Shown: positions 21,610 through 22,286 of the stretch, in pieces | Layout: each line of letters starts with the position of its first letter | Numbering within the stretch: the stretch's first letter is position 1 | Assembly: GCA_022825185.1 (NCBI GenBank) | Contig: JAJDYK010000075.1 | Coordinates: forward strand, 1-22,286 | Direction of reading: 5' to 3' | Length of the DNA: 22,286 nt | Source of the DNA: Candidatus Latescibacterota bacterium | Lineage (GTDB): Bacteria; Latescibacterota; UBA2968; UBA8231 | The notes under the pieces: generated by a model | What the model was told of the DNA's origin: nothing | What the model saw: only the letters and a program-made list of their open reading frames with translations | Database searches by the model: none | Made by a program: the position numbers and the translations under genes

Positions 21610-21861
21610 ATGGAAAATCCACTGCAAGCAGTAGAACTGATCGGCACAATTGACGAAAAGGGGCAACTGCATCTGGACGAGCCAGTCTCCGCAGTTGGCC
21701 AAGGACGAGTTCGCGTTATCCTACTCCCGGAAGAAGCTGAAATCGGGGAAAATGAGTGGCTAAAAGCTGCGGCTGGTAATCCTGCTTTTAACTTCCTAAA
21801 AGATCCAGCCGAAGACATTTATACGCTGGATGATGGACAGCCATTCAATGACCAGAGGTAA
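21610..21861 (+). CDS. Antitoxin-like protein of a MazF/PemK module
   Basis: An 83-aa acidic protein. The N-terminal half (ELIGTIDEKGQLHLDEPV then GRVRVILLPEE) has the two-strand pattern of small DNA-binding antitoxin-like proteins, and the C-terminus (PAFNFLKDPAEDIYTLDDG) is a conserved tail often found in front of PemK/MazF toxins in cyanobacteria and related genomes. The recognition comes from that pairing and from the 14-bp overlap with the toxin start (21848). AAGG lies about seven bases upstream of the ATG and a good promoter lies further upstream. It would neutralise the toxin and repress the operon; the toxin partner here is broken. Confidence 0.75.
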   Translation: MENPLQAVELIGTIDEKGQLHLDEPVSAVGQGRVRVILLPEEAEIGENEWLKAAAGNPAFNFLKDPAEDIYTLDDGQPFNDQR

Positions 21862-22018
21862 AATCGTTCTTGTTCCCTTTCCTTTCGATGATCTATCAAC
21901 TTCCAAAGTAAGACCCGCCGTTTGTCTGACCGAGCCAACGGGGCCGCAGCGCCATATCTGCGCACAATTCGCCATTTCAATCGCGACATCCGCCTGTATC
22001 TGTTTGCTTCTGGGCTAG
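21848..22018 (+). pseudogene. Truncated MazF/PemK-type mRNA interferase toxin
   Basis: The frame starts MTRGKIVLVPFPFDDLS and continues TSKVRPAVCLTEP, the unmistakable N-terminal half of a MazF/PemK toxin (VLVPFPF and KVRPAV motifs). Similarity continues to about residue 43 (QRHICAQFAIS) and then stops; the frame ends after 56 residues, while toxins of this family have about 110. The remaining DNA encodes, in another frame, the beginning of an MFS transporter. The C-terminal half needed for the RNA-binding dimer is lost, so the gene is probably inactive. The break lies near 21960-21980 and looks like a deletion junction. Confidence 0.75.
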
Positions 22019-22286
22019 TTGGATTTTGTCTATTCAGCGGCATTTACTCGCTATTGTTCAATTTATATCTGCTGCGGCTGGGCTACGGTCCCGCATTCGT
22101 CGGCCAAGTCAACGCCGTCGGTGGCCTAGCCTTTGCCCTCTCCAGCCTACCGAGCAGTTTTCTCGGCAGCCGTTGGGGCAATCGCCGCACCATGATCCTC
22201 GGCCTTAGCTTGGCCGTCGTCGGCCATGCGCTGCTTTCCCAAGCTGAGTTCGTCCCTACTATTCACCAGCAAAGTTTCATTCTCAG
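21922..22286 (+). CDS. MFS transporter, N-terminal part (3' partial, uncertain start)
   Basis: The frame is open from 21892 to the right edge. It encodes IRHFNRDIRLYLFASGL, a first transmembrane helix (LVGFCLFSGIYSLLFNLYLL), then RLGYGPAFVGQVNAVGGLAF and the cytoplasmic loop 2 motif SFLGSRWGNRRTMILG, which is the G-x3-D/W-x-G-R-R-x3-L signature of major facilitator proteins. The protein continues beyond the window. No ATG precedes TM1 in this frame; candidates are TTG 21922 (LSDRANGAAAP...) or CTG 21958, neither with a good ribosome-binding site. It begins inside the truncated toxin in another frame, so its original 5' region may have been removed by the same event. The substrate is unknown. 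Confidence 0.7.
   Translation, partial: MSDRANGAAAPYLRTIRHFNRDIRLYLFASGLVGFCLFSGIYSLLFNLYLLRLGYGPAFVGQVNAVGGLAFALSSLPSSFLGSRWGNRRTMILGLSLAVVGHALLSQAEFVPTIHQQSFIL

Overview
The window looks like part of a chromosome from an uncultured, high-GC bacterium with a symbiont-like accessory gene set. Four separate phytanoyl-CoA dioxygenase (PhyH) family oxygenases, a sulfatase next to a BNR-repeat (sialidase-like) protein, a secreted ankyrin-repeat protein and large secreted FlgD-Ig/discoidin proteins together recall sponge-associated candidate phyla such as Poribacteria or Latescibacterota. This taxonomic guess is inference from gene content; there is no rRNA or tRNA here to test it.

Layout. 1-2702 (+): the 3' end of a PLP-dependent threonine synthase-like enzyme, then a translationally coupled GntR(YtrA-type)-ABC ATPase-ABC-2 permease operon with a clear promoter/operator. 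2750-6979 (-): GNAT (Eis-like) acetyltransferase and PhyH in one run, then a DUF4143 ATPase with PhyH behind its own promoter. 7103-10543 (+): BNR/sialidase-like protein and sulfatase in one unit, followed by a PhyH with its own promoter. 10597-13630 (-): a 717-aa secreted ankyrin-repeat protein and a fourth PhyH. 13715-19392 (+): beta-lactamase-fold serine hydrolase, then two tandem paralogous secreted proteins ending in the same PNGDG/FlgD-Ig type C-terminal module.

19396-21536 is the most interesting stretch: an AT-rich block (21 G/C of 60 bases at 19621-19680, against 37 of 60 at 19261-19320) bounded by 23-bp terminal inverted repeats (21 of 23 identical) and flanked by an 8-bp near-perfect target-site duplication (ATTGATCT / ATTGAACT). 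It inserted just after the stop codon of the 778-aa secreted protein. I recognise no transposase in it. Its cargo is a lipoprotein with a Shine-Dalgarno-sequestering leader hairpin, a 434-bp inverted-repeat-bounded segment full of hairpins and a minus-strand terminator, a small two-TM zinc-ribbon protein, a possible PD-(D/E)XK-like protein and a 144-nt near-continuous hairpin at the right end. I read it as a non-autonomous, cargo-bearing transposon that I cannot place in a known family.

21548-22286 (+): promoter, antitoxin-like gene, a MazF/PemK toxin that is truncated after about 43 recognisable residues, and the beginning of an MFS transporter that reads out of the window from an unusual start.

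Functional reading: the oxygenases, sulfatase, sialidase-like protein and secreted adhesin-like or ankyrin proteins fit use of host or environmental glycans and lipids and contact with a eukaryotic partner. No tRNA, rRNA or CRISPR array was seen.
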